This document shows, piece by piece, positions 7,330-21,479 of a stretch of DNA of 64,000 bases. The position numbers were made by a program, and so were the translations under genes. Source of the DNA: Pseudorhodoferax sp. Leaf267 (GTDB taxonomy: Bacteria > Pseudomonadota > Gammaproteobacteria > Burkholderiales > Burkholderiaceae_C); assembly GCF_001422405.1 (NCBI RefSeq), contig NZ_LMMV01000022.1, forward strand, positions 300,628 to 364,627, in the 5' to 3' direction. The notes under the pieces are model-generated. The model worked only from the letters and a program-made list of their open reading frames with translations. It ran no database searches and had not been told where the DNA came from. Numbering within the stretch: the first letter of the stretch is position 1; every line of letters starts with the position of its first letter.

Positions 7330-9456
7330 TCAGGCGGTGCGCCGCTCTTCCATCCAGGCCTCGAAACGCTCGGCCGGCATGGGCGGGGCGAACAGGAAGC
7401 CCTGGGCGTAGTCGCAGCCGGCCTCGAGCAACAGGTCGCGCTGCGCAGGCGTCTCCACGCCTTCGGCGATCACCGAGATGCCCAGCTGGTGCGCCATCAC
7501 GATCATGGCCTTGCACAGCACCAGGTCGTTGGAAAAGGGCGCCAGGCCGCTGACGAAGGACTTGTCGATCTTGATGTAGTCGATGTCGTACTGCTGCAGG
7601 TACGACAGCGAGGAATAGCCAGTGCCGAAGTCGTCCAGCGACACCCCGATGCCGGCCGCGCGCAGCGCCACCAGGTGGTTGGCCACGTCGGCGCTGGTGT
7701 CCAGCAGCAGGCCTTCGGTGATCTCCACGGTCAGCGCGCGGCGCGGCAGGCGCAGCATGGTCAGCGCGCGCACCCAGGTCTGGCGCTCGGCCTTGGCGCG
7801 GTGGAACTGCACGGGCGACTTGTTGACACTGATCTGGAAGCCCGGGTCGATGCGCTCGCGCCACTGCAGCACCTGGCGCGCGGACTCGCGGAACACCCAC
7901 TCGCCGATGCTGATGATCAGCCCGTTGGCCTCTGCGATGGGTACGAACTCCACGGGCGGCACCAGGCCGCGCTGCGGGTGGTGCCAGCGCAGCAGGGCCT
8001 CGGCCTTGTGCACGCGCCCGGTGGCCAGCGCCACGATGGGCTGGTATTCCACCCGGAACTGCTGCGCCGCCAGCGCGCCGTGCAGGTCGTTGGCCACGCG
8101 CGCGCGCTGCTGCGCGCCCTCCTGCAGTGCCGGCGTGAAGTAGCCGAAGCGGTTGCGGCCGGCGCCCTTGGCCACGTACAAGGCCTGGTCGGCCTGGCGC
8201 AGCAGGTCGTCCACACTGCTCGTGTCGCCAGCGTAGAAGGTGATGCCGATGCTGGCCGTCACGAAGGTGCGGTCGTTGCCGAAGCGGAACTCGCTGGCCA
8301 GCTCGCGCAGGATGTCCTGCACCGTGCGCTCGACCTCGTGCGTGCCGTGCAGCTCGGGCAGCACCACCGTGAACTCGTCGCCGCCCATGCGGGCCACGGT
8401 GTCCGAGGCCCGTACGCACCGCGTCAGGCGCCGCGCGGCCTCGATCAGCAGCTGGTCGCCGCCCTCATGGCCCAGCGTGTCGTTGACCTGCTTGAAATGG
8501 TCCAGGTCGATGAACAGCAAGGCCAGCTGAAGGCGCTCGCGGTCGCAGCGCAGCATGTGCTGCGTGAGCCGGTCGCGCAGCATGCGGCGGTTCGGCAGGC
8601 CCGTCAGCGCGTCGAAGTTGGCCTGGTGCCAGATCAGCGCCTCGGCTTCCTTGCGCTGCGTGATGTCGGTGTGCGTGCCCACCATGCGCAGGGCCGCGCC
8701 ATTGGCGTCGCGGCTGATCACCATGCCGCGCGTGAGCACCCATTTCCAGCTGCCGTCCTTGCACAGGATGCGGTGTTCGTTGACGTAGGTGGGGGCCAGC
8801 CCGTCCAGGTGCGCCTGGCGGTCGCGGCGCAGCAGCGCCAGGTCGTCAGGGTGGGTGCGCTTGTCCAGGTATTGCGGATCGCCCTGCATCTCCTCCAGGG
8901 TCAGGCCGTACATTTCCAGGCAGCGGCGCGACAGCACGGCCACGCCCTGGGCCAGGTTCCAGTCCCACACGCCGTCGCCGGTGCTCTCCAGGGCCAGCTT
9001 CCAGATCTCGTCGCGCTGGCGCAGCGCCGCTTCATTGCTCATGCGTTCCGTGATGTCTTCCACCGTTCCCTCGTAGAACAGGATGTTGCCTCCAGCGTCG
9101 CGCACCACGTGGGCGTTCTCGCTGACCCAGATGCGCTCGCGCGTCCTGTGCCGGTGCACCTCCGACACGAAGCCGCGCACGTAACCATCACGCTCCAGCT
9201 GTGCCTTGAACACGGCGCGGCGCTGCGGGTCGACGTACCACTCCGCGGCGATGTCGCGCACGGCCGCGACCAGTTCGGCTTCGGTGTCGTAGCCATTGAG
9301 CCGAACCTGTGCCGGATTCGCGCGCAGCTGCCGGCCGTCCGGCGACGAGCGGTACGCGCCAATCGGCAGGAAGTCGAACAGGGTGGAGAAATCCGACGAC
9401 GCAAGGGCGTCGGATCCGGGGCCCAACGGTGTATCGGTTGCGTCCATGCTGGGCAT
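7330..9456 (-). CDS. PAS-PAS-GGDEF-EAL cyclic-di-GMP signalling protein
   Basis: The 708-residue cytoplasmic protein has two PAS/PAC sensor modules (about 20-140 and 150-270), then a GGDEF diguanylate cyclase domain (275-440) and an EAL phosphodiesterase domain (450-705). The GGDEF motif is intact (residues 358-362), with the inhibitory RxxD site (RASD, 349-352) five residues before it. The EAL domain keeps EALLRW (486-491) and DDFGTGYSSL. Both activities are therefore possible; which dominates cannot be read from sequence. There is no membrane segment, so the PAS domains probably sense a cytosolic ligand or redox state. ATGs at 9454-9456 and 9445-9447 and a GTG at 9484-9486 are all possible starts. 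It is convergent with pcaB, 8 bp apart. Confidence 0.92.
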   Translation of the reverse strand: MPSMDATDTPLGPGSDALASSDFSTLFDFLPIGAYRSSPDGRQLRANPAQVRLNGYDTEAELVAAVRDIAAEWYVDPQRRAVFKAQLERDGYVRGFVSEVHRHRTRERIWVSENAHVVRDAGGNILFYEGTVEDITERMSNEAALRQRDEIWKLALESTGDGVWDWNLAQGVAVLSRRCLEMYGLTLEEMQGDPQYLDKRTHPDDLALLRRDRQAHLDGLAPTYVNEHRILCKDGSWKWVLTRGMVISRDANGAALRMVGTHTDITQRKEAEALIWHQANFDALTGLPNRRMLRDRLTQHMLRCDRERLQLALLFIDLDHFKQVNDTLGHEGGDQLLIEAARRLTRCVRASDTVARMGGDEFTVVLPELHGTHEVERTVQDILRELASEFRFGNDRTFVTASIGITFYAGDTSSVDDLLRQADQALYVAKGAGRNRFGYFTPALQEGAQQRARVANDLHGALAAQQFRVEYQPIVALATGRVHKAEALLRWHHPQRGLVPPVEFVPIAEANGLIISIGEWVFRESARQVLQWRERIDPGFQISVNKSPVQFHRAKAERQTWVRALTMLRLPRRALTVEITEGLLLDTSADVANHLVALRAAGIGVSLDDFGTGYSSLSYLQQYDIDYIKIDKSFVSGLAPFSNDLVLCKAMIVMAHQLGISVIAEGVETPAQRDLLLEAGCDYAQGFLFAPPMPAERFEAWMEERRTA

Positions 9457-9585
9457 ATTGTGACGACGATTCGTCCGATTGCCCACGCGTATGCGTCAAC
9501 TTTTGCGCGGTATACGCAGATCGATGCGCTGATTGTGTTTATGGAGTTTGCAAGTGGTGGCTCGACGCCAGCGAGGCCGCGTCCT

Positions 9586-9591
9586 TATAAT
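9586..9591 (+). promoter_or_regulatory. -10 box of the ahcY promoter
   Basis: A perfect TATAAT lies 10 bp upstream of the riboswitch, which would put transcription start just before the first aptamer base. No strong -35 box is at the ideal distance. Confidence 0.55.
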
Positions 9592-9601
9592 CCACGCCTT
9601 T

Positions 9602-9674
9602 CCGAGGAGCGTTGCAGCGGCCCGCCGTGTTCACGGTGCAGTCGCGAGGCTCGGATTTAATTGCAACGACGCTC
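9602..9674 (+). promoter_or_regulatory. S-adenosylhomocysteine (SAH) riboswitch
   Basis: The sequence matches the SAH riboswitch core. CCGAGGAGCGTTGC opens the element. GAGCG (9607-9611) pairs with CGCTC (9670-9674), and TTGC (9612-9615) pairs with GCAA (9663-9666). CCGAG (9602-9606) pairs with CTCGG (9650-9654), giving the pseudoknot of this class. A hairpin-forming insert (CGGCCCGCCGTG...) lies between. It sits between a TATAAT box and ahcY. SAH riboswitches turn on genes that remove SAH when SAH accumulates, so ahcY, and possibly tlyA and metF downstream, should be induced by SAH. Confidence 0.9.
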
Positions 9675-9745
9675 GCCCACGCTCTGTGCGGTGAGTTTTC
9701 TCCTTCAGAACGTGGCGTCTTCCACCTGCCCTCATGGAGCACATG

Positions 9746-11200
<1,455 letters not shown>

Positions 11201-11322
11201 GCCAACCCGGCTCGCGCGGCCCTGGGGTCGGTTCGCCAACCCCCTTGAAGAGGGCGCGCCTGCGGCCCGGCAGAGCCGGTGCCGCGGCATCTCCGGCCTT
11301 TGGCCGTGCTTATTGGAACGCC

Positions 11323-12081
11323 ATGCGTGCTGATCAACTTCTCGTCGACCGCGGCCTGGCCGCGTCACGCTCACAGGCCCAGCGGCTGATTGCCGCGGGC
11401 CTGTCATGGCGCGTGGGCGATGCACCCTGGAAGGCCGTGGGCAAGAACAAGGACGAGCTGCCGGCCGAGGCCGAGCTGCGGCTCGAGGACGATGCCGAGG
11501 CGCGTTATGTGTCGCGCGGCGGGCTCAAGCTGGAAGGTGCGCTCAAGGCCAGCGGCCTGGACCCGACGGGGCTGACCTGTCTGGACGTGGGCCAGTCCAC
11601 CGGAGGCTTCACCGATTGCCTGTTGCAGCACGGCGCGGCGCGCGTGGTCGGCGTGGACGTGGGCAGCAACCAGGTCCACCCGCACATCCAGCAGGACGCG
11701 CGCGTGCACTGCATCGAGGGTGTCAATGCGCGCGCGCTCGAAGCCGACGATCTGGGCGAGGAGCTGCCTGCGCAGGGCTTCGGCCTCATCGTGGGCGACC
11801 TGTCCTTCATCTCGCAGACGCTGGTGCTGCCGGCCATCGTGCCGCTGCTGGCCGATGACGGCCATTTGCTGATGCTGGTCAAGCCGCAGTTCGAACTGCA
11901 GCCGGGCCAGGTGGGCAAGGGCGGCATCGTGCGCGACGAGGCCATGTACCCCATCGTGCGCGCGCGCATCGCGGCCTGCTGCGCCGACCTGGGTCTGGAG
12001 ATGGCGGGCTGGTGGGACAGTGTGATCAGCGGGGGCGATGGCAACCGCGAATTCTGGATGTTGGGAAAGAAGAAGACATGA
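11323..12081 (+). CDS. tlyA: TlyA-family rRNA ribose-2'-O-methyltransferase / hemolysin-A-like protein
   Basis: The 252-residue protein has an N-terminal S4 RNA-binding domain (MRADQLLVDRGLAASRSQA, residues 1-60). An FtsJ-like SAM methyltransferase domain follows, with DVGQSTGGFTDCLL (SAM loop), GDLSFIS, LVKPQFE and REFWML. These supply the K-D-K-E catalytic set of 2'-O-methyltransferases. TlyA homologues methylate 16S and/or 23S rRNA; the old hemolysin label is probably secondary. The ATG at 11323 gives the conserved MRADQLLV start. It lies 122 bp after ahcY and overlaps metF by 4 bp (ATGA), so it is translationally coupled to metF. That overlap supports one SAM-cycle transcription unit. Confidence 0.9.
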   Translation: MRADQLLVDRGLAASRSQAQRLIAAGLSWRVGDAPWKAVGKNKDELPAEAELRLEDDAEARYVSRGGLKLEGALKASGLDPTGLTCLDVGQSTGGFTDCLLQHGAARVVGVDVGSNQVHPHIQQDARVHCIEGVNARALEADDLGEELPAQGFGLIVGDLSFISQTLVLPAIVPLLADDGHLLMLVKPQFELQPGQVGKGGIVRDEAMYPIVRARIAACCADLGLEMAGWWDSVISGGDGNREFWMLGKKKT

Positions 12082-12923
12082 GCACAAGCACCAGAGCGGA
12101 CTTCCCGGTCAGCTACGAGTTCTTTCCACCGAAGACGCCCGAAGGCGTGGCCAAGCTGCGCGGCGTGCGCCAGGCGCTGTACGCGCGCCAGCCGCTGTTC
12201 TGCTCGGTGACGTATGGCGCCGGCGGCTCCACGCAGCAGGGCACCTTCGGCGCCGTGGCCGAGATCCTGGCCGAGGGCGTGGACGCGGCCTCGCACTTCT
12301 CGTGCATCGGTGCCACGCGCGAGACCGTGCGCACGCAACTGGCCGAGCTGCGCGCCATGGGCGTGAAACGCCTGGTGGCGCTGCGCGGCGACCTGCCCAG
12401 CGGCTACGGCGCAGGCGGCGAGTTCCACTACGCCAGCGACCTGGTGGCCTTCATCCGCGCCGAGACGGGCGACGCCTTCCACATCGAAGTGGCGGCCTAC
12501 CCCGAGATCCACCCGCAGGCGCGTTCGCCCGAGGCCGATCTGCAGGCCTATGCGGCCAAGGTGCGGGCCGGCGCCAATGCCGCGATCACGCAGTACTTCT
12601 ACAACGCCGATGCGTACTTCCGCTTCTGCGACGACACGCGGCGCATGGGGCTGGACGTGCCCGTGGTGCCGGGCGTGATGCCCATCATCAGCTCGACGCA
12701 GCTGATGCGTTTCTCGGATGCGTCGGGTGCCGAGATCCCGCGCTGGATCCGGCTGCGGCTGCAGGCCTTCGGCGACGACACGGCGTCCATCAAGGCCTTC
12801 GGGCTGGACGTTGTCGCCACGCTGTGCGAGCAGCTGCGCGCGGGCGGCGCGCCGGGGCTGCACTTCTACACGATGAACCAGTCGGTGGCCACGCTGGAGC
12901 TGTGCCGCCGGCTGGCGCTCTGA
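12078..12923 (+). CDS. metF: 5,10-methylenetetrahydrofolate reductase
   Basis: MetF is a flavoprotein that reduces 5,10-methylene-THF to 5-methyl-THF, the methyl donor for methionine synthesis from homocysteine, which is the product of AhcY. The 281-residue protein is a complete TIM-barrel MTHFR of bacterial length. It shows VSYEFFPPKT, VTYGAGGS, ALRGDLPSG and VPGVMPIIS, the family's catalytic and FAD-binding blocks. The start overlaps the tlyA stop as ATGA. A GC-rich inverted repeat follows the stop. Confidence 0.97.
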   Translation: MSTSTRADFPVSYEFFPPKTPEGVAKLRGVRQALYARQPLFCSVTYGAGGSTQQGTFGAVAEILAEGVDAASHFSCIGATRETVRTQLAELRAMGVKRLVALRGDLPSGYGAGGEFHYASDLVAFIRAETGDAFHIEVAAYPEIHPQARSPEADLQAYAAKVRAGANAAITQYFYNADAYFRFCDDTRRMGLDVPVVPGVMPIISSTQLMRFSDASGAEIPRWIRLRLQAFGDDTASIKAFGLDVVATLCEQLRAGGAPGLHFYTMNQSVATLELCRRLAL

Positions 12924-12925
12924 GT

Positions 12926-12958
12926 CCGGGCGCGCAGCGCGTTCGACGGGGCGCCCGG
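12926..12958. terminator. GC-rich hairpin between convergent genes
   Basis: CCGGGCGC (12926-12933) and GCGCCCGG (12951-12958) form a perfect 8-bp stem between the metF stop and the convergent TPR gene. There is no T-run, so any terminator role is uncertain. Confidence 0.4.
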
Positions 12959-12975
12959 CAGCGCCACCCGGCGCG

Positions 12976-14274
12976 TCAGGCGATGCGCAGAGTGCGCGCG
13001 GCCTGCCGTGCCTGGCGCGCCAGCCGTGCGGACTCGGGCTGCAGCCGGGCCTGCTGCTGCAGCAGGTTCTGCGCCTCGACGGCCTGGCCGCCTTGGAGCA
13101 GCGCGTCGATGTAGATCTGCTGGAACAGGTCGCGCTGCGCGTGGCTGCCGCCGATCTCGCGCAAGCGGGGCAGGGCGGTGGCCAGTGCGTCGGCCGCGCG
13201 CCGGTGTTCGCCGCGTGCATGGGCCAGCAGCCCGGTGGCGGCCGGCACGGCCACGGCCTGCCAGCCCGGGGCCTGCCGCGCATGCGCAACCAGGCCGGCG
13301 TACAGCGCATCGGCCTCGGGCCGGCCCGCGCGGGCCAGGCCGTACAGGTATTGCAGGTCGAGGAAGGCCAGCACATGGTCGGCCACGCGCGGCGCCAGGT
13401 GGTCGGCCAGATCCTGCCAACGCGTGCCCACATCGACGCCGGCCAGCTCCAGCCGCGCCAGCAGCGATACAGCGTTGATCTGGTCCTGCGAATAGTCCTT
13501 GGCCACGCCCCAGACCTGCTGGTCGTACAGGCGCAGCACGGCTTCGGGCTGCTCCAGGTCCAGCGCGAACAGGGCCACGTGCCACCAGTTGTGCGTGACC
13601 ATGAAGGAGTTCAGCCCGGTCCAGCTGTCGGCCACGCCGTGCAGGAAGTCCAGCCCCTCGCGCAGCCGGCCCTCGGTCAGCATCACATGGGCCAGTGCAT
13701 GGTGGGCCCAGGGCTCCTTGCGGCACAGGGCGACGGCATGGCGCGCGGCGGCCTCGGCCTCGCGCAGGTAGTGGCACTGCTCCCAGCCGAAGGCCAGCAT
13801 GCCGTGCAGGTAGGGCACGTCGGCCGCCGCAGGCTGCACGCCGCGCGCCAGCCGCAGCATGCCGGGCGCGTCGCCGCGGTTGAACAGGTGGTACTGGCCC
13901 AGCTTCACGGACACAAGGTCGCGCGGGAACTGCGTCGCCTGCTCCTCGTGCAGCCGGATCGCGGCGTCGATGTCGCCTGCCACCCAGGCTGCGATGGCCG
14001 CGATGAAACGCTGCTCGCGCGGCGTGGCATCCGGTGCGGCCTGCGCGCGCGCCAGGAAGGGCCGGGCGTTGGCGGGTGCCGTTGGCGTCTCGGCGAACAT
14101 GTGCAGCGCGGCCGCATAGGCCTGCACGCTGGCGCCATGGTCGTGCCCGGCGACCTCCAGGATGCGCACCGCCCGCGCCTCGCAGGCGATGAAGCCTTCG
14201 ACGAAATCGTCCACGCGCGCCAGGCTGCCGGCCTGCTCCAGCGTGACCGGGTTGCCCAGGCTGTCGGTCGGCAT
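12976..14274 (-). CDS. TTC38-like tetratricopeptide repeat protein
   Basis: The 432-residue soluble protein has helical repeats. It carries the TTC38 hallmark region: HHALAHVMLTEGR, then DSWTGLNSFMVTHNWWH and ALFALDLEQPE. Bacterial members of this family are uncharacterised TPR proteins, sometimes found beside amidohydrolase or transporter genes. It begins 8 bp after the stop of the substrate-binding protein gene, so it looks like the last gene of the peptide ABC transporter operon. There is no signal peptide, so it should be cytoplasmic. A role in handling or sensing what the transporter imports is only a guess. Confidence 0.75.
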   Translation of the reverse strand: MPTDSLGNPVTLEQAGSLARVDDFVEGFIACEARAVRILEVAGHDHGASVQAYAAALHMFAETPTAPANARPFLARAQAAPDATPREQRFIAAIAAWVAGDIDAAIRLHEEQATQFPRDLVSVKLGQYHLFNRGDAPGMLRLARGVQPAAADVPYLHGMLAFGWEQCHYLREAEAAARHAVALCRKEPWAHHALAHVMLTEGRLREGLDFLHGVADSWTGLNSFMVTHNWWHVALFALDLEQPEAVLRLYDQQVWGVAKDYSQDQINAVSLLARLELAGVDVGTRWQDLADHLAPRVADHVLAFLDLQYLYGLARAGRPEADALYAGLVAHARQAPGWQAVAVPAATGLLAHARGEHRRAADALATALPRLREIGGSHAQRDLFQQIYIDALLQGGQAVEAQNLLQQQARLQPESARLARQARQAARTLRIA

Positions 14275-14282
14275 GCTGCGCG

Positions 14283-15776
14283 TCACGCCCAGTACAGAGC
14301 GCCCAGGTCGTTGGCGAAGATGGGCAGCGCGGTCCACAGCCCGCGCACGTTGCGCTTGGCGATGGTGGGGAACTCCGGCTGGTACAGGAAGCCGTTGGCC
14401 GCATCGGTCGCCAGCAGGCGCTGCGCCTCGCCGAGCAGCTTGTTGCGCTCGGCCGCGTTGCCCGTGGCCATGACCTTGTCGTACAGCGCGCTGAAGGCCT
14501 TGGAGTTGTAGCCCCAGTAGTACTCGGGCTTGGCGTAGTTGCCCAGGTCGAACGGCTCCACATGCGAGACGATGGACAGGTCGTAGTTGAAGCCACCGCC
14601 GTAGGTGCCGCTCAGCCACTGCGCCCATTCCACGTTCTGCGTCTTCACGGCGATGCCGATCTTGGCCAGCTGCGCCGTGATGACCTCGCCGCCCTGGCGC
14701 GCATAGGGTGGCGGCGGCAGCGTCATGGTCAGCTCCAGCGGCGTCTTGATGCCGGCCTCGGCCATGAGCTGCTTGGCCTTGTCCAGGTTGAACGGGTTGA
14801 CGCCGGTGGTGTCCACGAACCCGGGCGCGCCGGGCACGTAGTGGCTGCCGATCGGCGTGCCGAAGCCGTCGGCCGCGCCGTCGACCACTGTCTTGCGGTC
14901 GATCGCCGAGAGGATGGCGCGGCGCACGCGCACGTCGTCCAGCGGTTTGCGGCGGTGGTTGATGGCCAGGATGGTCTTGGCGCGCGAGCCGGCCAGGATC
15001 ACCTGGAACTGCGGGTTGGCCTTGAACTGCGCGACCACGCGCGTGGCGATGCGCGGGAACGCGTCCACGTCGCCAGCCAGCAGCGAGGCGGCCTGCGCGG
15101 CCGGGTCGGAGATGAAGCGAAAGCTGATGCGCGAGAGCTTGGCCGCGGCCGGGTTGCGGTAGGCCGGCCACTTCTTGAGCGAGAGCGATGCGCCCTTGTT
15201 GTAGGCGTCCAGCTGGTAGGGGCCGGTGCCCACGGGGCGCGCGGCGTTGGTGTCGGCGCTCTTGGGCTCCACGATGATGGCCGTGGCCTGGCCCAGCAGG
15301 AAGGGCAGGTCGGGGTCGATCTCCTTGTTCAGCAGCACGACGGTGTAGTCGTCCACGACCTGCACGCCGATGTTGGCGAAGGTGCGCTTGTCCTTGTTGG
15401 TGCTCTTCTCACCGCCCGCGCGCTCGAAGCTGAATTTGACGGCTTGCGCGTTGAACGGCTCGCCGTTGTGGAACTTGGCGTCGCGGCGCAGCTGGAAGGT
15501 GTAGGTCTTGAGGTCGGGCGAGACATCCCACTTCTCGGCCAGCAGCGGCACGACGCGGCCGTCGGGCTGGATCTTGGTCAGCGTCTCGTAGATGCTGTAG
15601 AGCGTGACCTCGGCGATCGAGGCGGCCGCGCTGGCCGTCGGGTCCAGGCCCGTGGGCTCCAGCGTCATGCCCAGCACCATGGCGTCCTTGCGGGACTGGG
15701 CGGTGGCCGGCAGCGTGGCCGCGAGGGCCGTGGCAGCGCTGGTGGCAAGGACGGTGCGGCGGTTCAACATGGTCAT
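14283..15776 (-). CDS. ABC transporter periplasmic substrate-binding protein (peptide/nickel type, SBP family 5)
   Basis: The 497-residue protein has an N-terminal export signal with paired arginines (MTMLNRRTVLATSAATALAA), compatible with Tat or Sec export. The mature part is family 5 solute-binding: LAEKWDVSPDLKTYTFQLR, KFHNGEPFNA, GTGPYQL and an AILSAIDRKTVVDG segment. Such proteins bind di- or oligopeptides, glutathione, nickel chelates or opines. GAGGAG lies upstream of the ATG at 15774-15776. It follows two ATPase and two permease genes on the same strand, so the whole importer is encoded together. The ligand is not predictable here. Confidence 0.92.
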   Translation of the reverse strand: MTMLNRRTVLATSAATALAATLPATAQSRKDAMVLGMTLEPTGLDPTASAAASIAEVTLYSIYETLTKIQPDGRVVPLLAEKWDVSPDLKTYTFQLRRDAKFHNGEPFNAQAVKFSFERAGGEKSTNKDKRTFANIGVQVVDDYTVVLLNKEIDPDLPFLLGQATAIIVEPKSADTNAARPVGTGPYQLDAYNKGASLSLKKWPAYRNPAAAKLSRISFRFISDPAAQAASLLAGDVDAFPRIATRVVAQFKANPQFQVILAGSRAKTILAINHRRKPLDDVRVRRAILSAIDRKTVVDGAADGFGTPIGSHYVPGAPGFVDTTGVNPFNLDKAKQLMAEAGIKTPLELTMTLPPPPYARQGGEVITAQLAKIGIAVKTQNVEWAQWLSGTYGGGFNYDLSIVSHVEPFDLGNYAKPEYYWGYNSKAFSALYDKVMATGNAAERNKLLGEAQRLLATDAANGFLYQPEFPTIAKRNVRGLWTALPIFANDLGALYWA

Positions 15777-15834
15777 CGAGCTCCTCGGAACAACAAAAAA
15801 GCTGACATCAGCACAGGCGCAGACGGGCCGGACC

Positions 15835-17617
<1,783 letters not shown>

Positions 17618-17621
<4 letters not shown>

Positions 17622-18477
17622 CGCGCCCTCGCCAGGCGTGGGTCGAGCAGGTCGCGCAGCCCGTCGCCCAGCAGGTTCAGGCCCAGCACCGCCAGCGCGA
17701 TGGCCATGCCCGGGAACACGGCGAGCAGCGGCTGCTGGAACATCAGCGTTTGCGCCTCACTGAGCATGCGGCCCCAGGACGGCTGCGGCGGCTGCGTGCC
17801 CAGGCCCAGGTAGGACAGCGCGGCCTCGGCGAGGATGGCGACCGCGAAGCGGATCGTGATCTGCACGATCAGCGCGGCCGAGATGTTGGGCAGCACATGC
17901 TGCAAGGTGATCGCCAAGCGGCCCTTGCCGCAGGCGCGCGCGGCCGCCACGTATTCGCGCGCCCAGACCGCGTTGGCCGAGCCCCGTGCGATGCGCGCGA
18001 ACATCGGGATGTTGTAGATGCCGATCGCAACGATGGCGTTCACGATGCCGGGGCCGAACACGGCGGTCAGCATGATGGCTGACAGGATGGCCGGGAAGGC
18101 CAGCGAGAAGTCGGCCACGCGCATGATGGCCTCCTCGACCCAGCCACGCCGCGCCGCCGCAAGCAGGCCCAGCGCGGTGCCGGCGACCAGGCCGATGCCC
18201 ACGGCGATCACGCCGACCAGGATGGACGCGCGCGCACCGACCAGCAGCAGCGAGGCCACGTCGCGGCCGAACGCGTCGGTGCCCAGCCAGTGCGCAGCGC
18301 TGGGGCCTTGCAGCTTGTTGGCCATGTCCATCTCCAGCGGCGGCCAGGGCGTCCACAGGTAGGACATGCCGGCGGCCAGCAACAGCAGCGCCGTCAGCAC
18401 GCCGCCGAGCACGAAGCTGCGGTGGCGCAGGGCGCGGTGCCAGAAGCCGGGCGCGGTGCTGCGGGGCAGGACGGCAC

Positions 18478-18481
<4 letters not shown>
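17618..18481 (-). CDS. ABC transporter permease (DppC/OppC type)
   Basis: The 287-residue permease has an N-terminal TM (about 20-42) and the BPD transport domain. The inner-membrane EAA-type loop appears as EYVAAARACGKGRL...HVLPN. HWLGTDAFGRDVASLL is the diagnostic DppC motif. The ATG at 18479-18481 overlaps the upstream permease stop as ATGA; a longer reading from further upstream lies inside that gene and was not used. Confidence 0.93.
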
Positions 18482-20425
<1,944 letters not shown>

Positions 20426-20433
20426 GTCCGCGA

Positions 20434-21408
20434 TTATTCCGCCTTGATCTGCGCAGCCCGGATGATGCGGCCGTTGCTTTCGTACTCGGCGGCGATGGTC
20501 TTCGCGAAGTCGGCCGCGCTGCCGCCGGTGGGCACGTTGTCGGTGGCCAGCAACTTGGCGCGCAGGTCGGGTGCGGCCAGGGCCTTGTTGATGTCGGCGT
20601 TGTATTGCGCGACCAATGCCGCCGGCGTGCCGGCCGGTGCAAACACGCCGAATTGCGACGACAGGTTGGCCGCCGCGAAGCCTAGTTCGGCCAGCGTGGG
20701 CACCTGGGGCAGGCTCTCCAGGCGCGCCGGGGCGCCCACGGCGAGCGGGCGCAGCTTGCCGGTGCGGATGTGGTTGGTCAGCGTTGGGCTGGCGTTGGTC
20801 GACAGGATCTCGAACTGCCCGCCCAGCGCGTCGTTGATCTGCTGGCCGCCGCCCTTGTAGGGGATGTGCGTGATGTCCACGCCCGAGGCAGCACGCAACT
20901 GCGCCAGCATGATGTGGCCCAGCGAGGCCTGGCCGGAAGTCGCCCAGCGCACGGCGCCGGGGCTGGCCTTGGCCTGCTCGAGCAGGGTCTTGAAATCGGC
21001 ACTGCTGCTGGCCGGTGTCGCCGCCAGCAACACGGGCGAATACATCACGCTGGCGACCGGCACTACGTCCTTCAGCGGGTCGAAAGGCGACTTGCCCAGA
21101 TGCGGGCTCAGCACCAGCGGGCTGATGGCCGCGAAGCCCAGCGTTACGCCATCGGGTGCGGCCTTGGCCACGGCATCCACGCCGATGCTGCCGCTGGCAC
21201 CGGCCTTGTTCTCGATGATGACGCTGTTGCCCCATTGCGCCGCAAGCTTGTCGGCCAGGGCACGCGCGACCACGTCGCTGACGCCGCCTGCCGGGTAGGC
21301 CACGACGATGCGGACCGTCTTGGGGATGGCCGTGCTCTGGGCGACGGCGGCGCTAGCTGCGGTCGCCAGCAGCAGCGTAGACAGGATGCGGGAGGTGCGT
21401 GATGCCAT
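20434..21408 (-). CDS. Bug/TctC-family tripartite tricarboxylate transporter substrate-binding protein
   Basis: The 324-residue periplasmic protein has a Sec signal (cleavage expected after AAVAQ, about residue 24). It has the Bug-family strand order: [55 protein letters not shown] and [15 protein letters not shown]. Bug proteins are greatly expanded in Burkholderiales and bind carboxylates. No TctA/TctB membrane genes are nearby, which is usual for orphan members. It lies between rplY and pth, which are adjacent in many relatives, and a terminator separates it from rplY. Confidence 0.92.
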   Translation of the reverse strand: MASRTSRILSTLLLATAASAAVAQSTAIPKTVRIVVAYPAGGVSDVVARALADKLAAQWGNSVIIENKAGASGSIGVDAVAKAAPDGVTLGFAAISPLVLSPHLGKSPFDPLKDVVPVASVMYSPVLLAATPASSSADFKTLLEQAKASPGAVRWATSGQASLGHIMLAQLRAASGVDITHIPYKGGGQQINDALGGQFEILSTNASPTLTNHIRTGKLRPLAVGAPARLESLPQVPTLAELGFAAANLSSQFGVFAPAGTPAALVAQYNADINKALAAPDLRAKLLATDNVPTGGSAADFAKTIAAEYESNGRIIRAAQIKAE

Positions 21409-21435
21409 GGGTGAATCTCGGTGACGCGAAGGAGC

Positions 21436-21460
21436 AAAAAAAGGCCCGCCGAGGCGGGCC
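21436..21460 (-). terminator. Rho-independent terminator after rplY
   Basis: Read on the minus strand, GGCCCGCC-TC-GGCGGGCC is followed directly by seven T. It lies 20 bp past the rplY stop. Confidence 0.93.
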
Positions 21461-21479
21461 GTGCTGTCGCAGGCGAAGC

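Noticed and set aside
6814-9660. Long plus-strand frame across pcaB and the GGDEF-EAL gene
   Set aside because: It crosses two real genes in the wrong frame and strand and shows His/Arg/Gln-rich composition typical of antisense reading in GC-rich DNA.
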